Under the pieces are notes generated by a model that saw nothing but the letters and a program-made list of their open reading frames with translations, did not search any database and was not told the origin of the DNA. Of a stretch of 14,717 bases of DNA, positions 14,595 to 14,717 are shown piece after piece. Position numbers and translations under genes: made by a program. The first letter of the stretch is position 1, and each line of letters starts with the position of its first letter. The stretch comes from GCA-2693325 sp964011675 (lineage in GTDB: Bacteria; Latescibacterota; UBA2968; UBA8231): positions 1-14,717 of the forward strand of contig CAXGPR010000081.1 in assembly GCA_964011675.1 (NCBI GenBank), written 5' to 3'.

Positions 14595-14623
14595 AGAGTA
14601 GTAAGCGGCAGCGCATAGGTCAA
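14595..14623 (-). promoter_or_regulatory. Possible promoter for the DUF4432 gene
   Basis: On the minus strand TTGACC (14623-14618), 17 bases and TACTCT (14600-14595) give a good -35 but a poor -10 element. The start of transcription would be about 20 bases before the ATG. The rest of the sequence to the right edge shows no clear gene. Confidence 0.3.
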
Positions 14624-14717
14624 GGTGAAAACAGCAGAGTAAAAGAGAGCAAGCAACGAAAGTTTTTCTAACGGGTAATAGGGGACGCATTGGTTCGATC
14701 GTTGAGCGTCAGCTGCG

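Noticed and set aside
14570..14717. Minus-strand open frame entering from the right edge and ending in TAA one base before the DUF4432 ATG
   Set aside because: About 49 codons without a stop can occur by chance, no family is recognisable, and a possible promoter and the ribosome binding site lie inside it. It could be the tail of an upstream gene, but the window is too short to tell.

Overview
The window looks like an ordinary chromosomal piece of a Gram-negative-type bacterium of moderate GC content. It carries housekeeping genes (purine and lysine synthesis, polyphosphate kinase) mixed with genes for processing sugars, sugar acids and amides. I see no phage genes, insertion sequences, CRISPR arrays, rRNA or tRNA genes. 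The stand-alone AICAR transformylase, a UVR-motif/TPR-like protein, a DUF4432 mutarotase-like protein and scattered Gfo/Idh/MocA, sugar-isomerase and 2-hydroxyacid dehydrogenase genes recall genomes of uncultured Planctomycetota-, Latescibacterota- or Poribacteria-like lineages. That placement is a weak inference from gene content only.

Left part (1-3955): a purH-type transformylase gene runs off the left edge on the minus strand. Facing away from it is a dapA-dapB pair (lysine/diaminopimelate synthesis) behind a near-consensus sigma70-type promoter. The dapB end converges on a minus-strand gene for a UVR-motif protein.

Middle part (3956-6435): a 380-base spacer without a convincing gene carries a candidate promoter for a two-gene unit, a Gfo/Idh/MocA oxidoreductase followed 9 bases later by an acetamidase/formamidase-family hydrolase. 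This unit converges on a minus-strand operon, and a hairpin terminator lies between them.

Central minus-strand block (6436-11032): ppk1, with its own promoter, is followed almost without a gap by a GlmU-like nucleotidyltransferase whose beta-helix lacks the usual acetyltransferase residues. Upstream of ppk1 is a sugar phosphate isomerase/epimerase-like gene in the same direction.

Right part (11033-14717): a divergent spacer with two clear dyads precedes a D-isomer 2-hydroxyacid dehydrogenase and a GT4 glycosyltransferase on the plus strand. These converge, with only 13 bases between stop codons, on a DUF4432 (aldose-epimerase-like) gene read from the right.

I found no obvious new defence or mobile system. 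The observations most worth a second look are the ppk1/GlmU-like coupling, the repeat-bearing ppk1 promoter, the extended DapA, the ATIC-like stand-alone transformylase, and the paired dyads at about 11109-11148.
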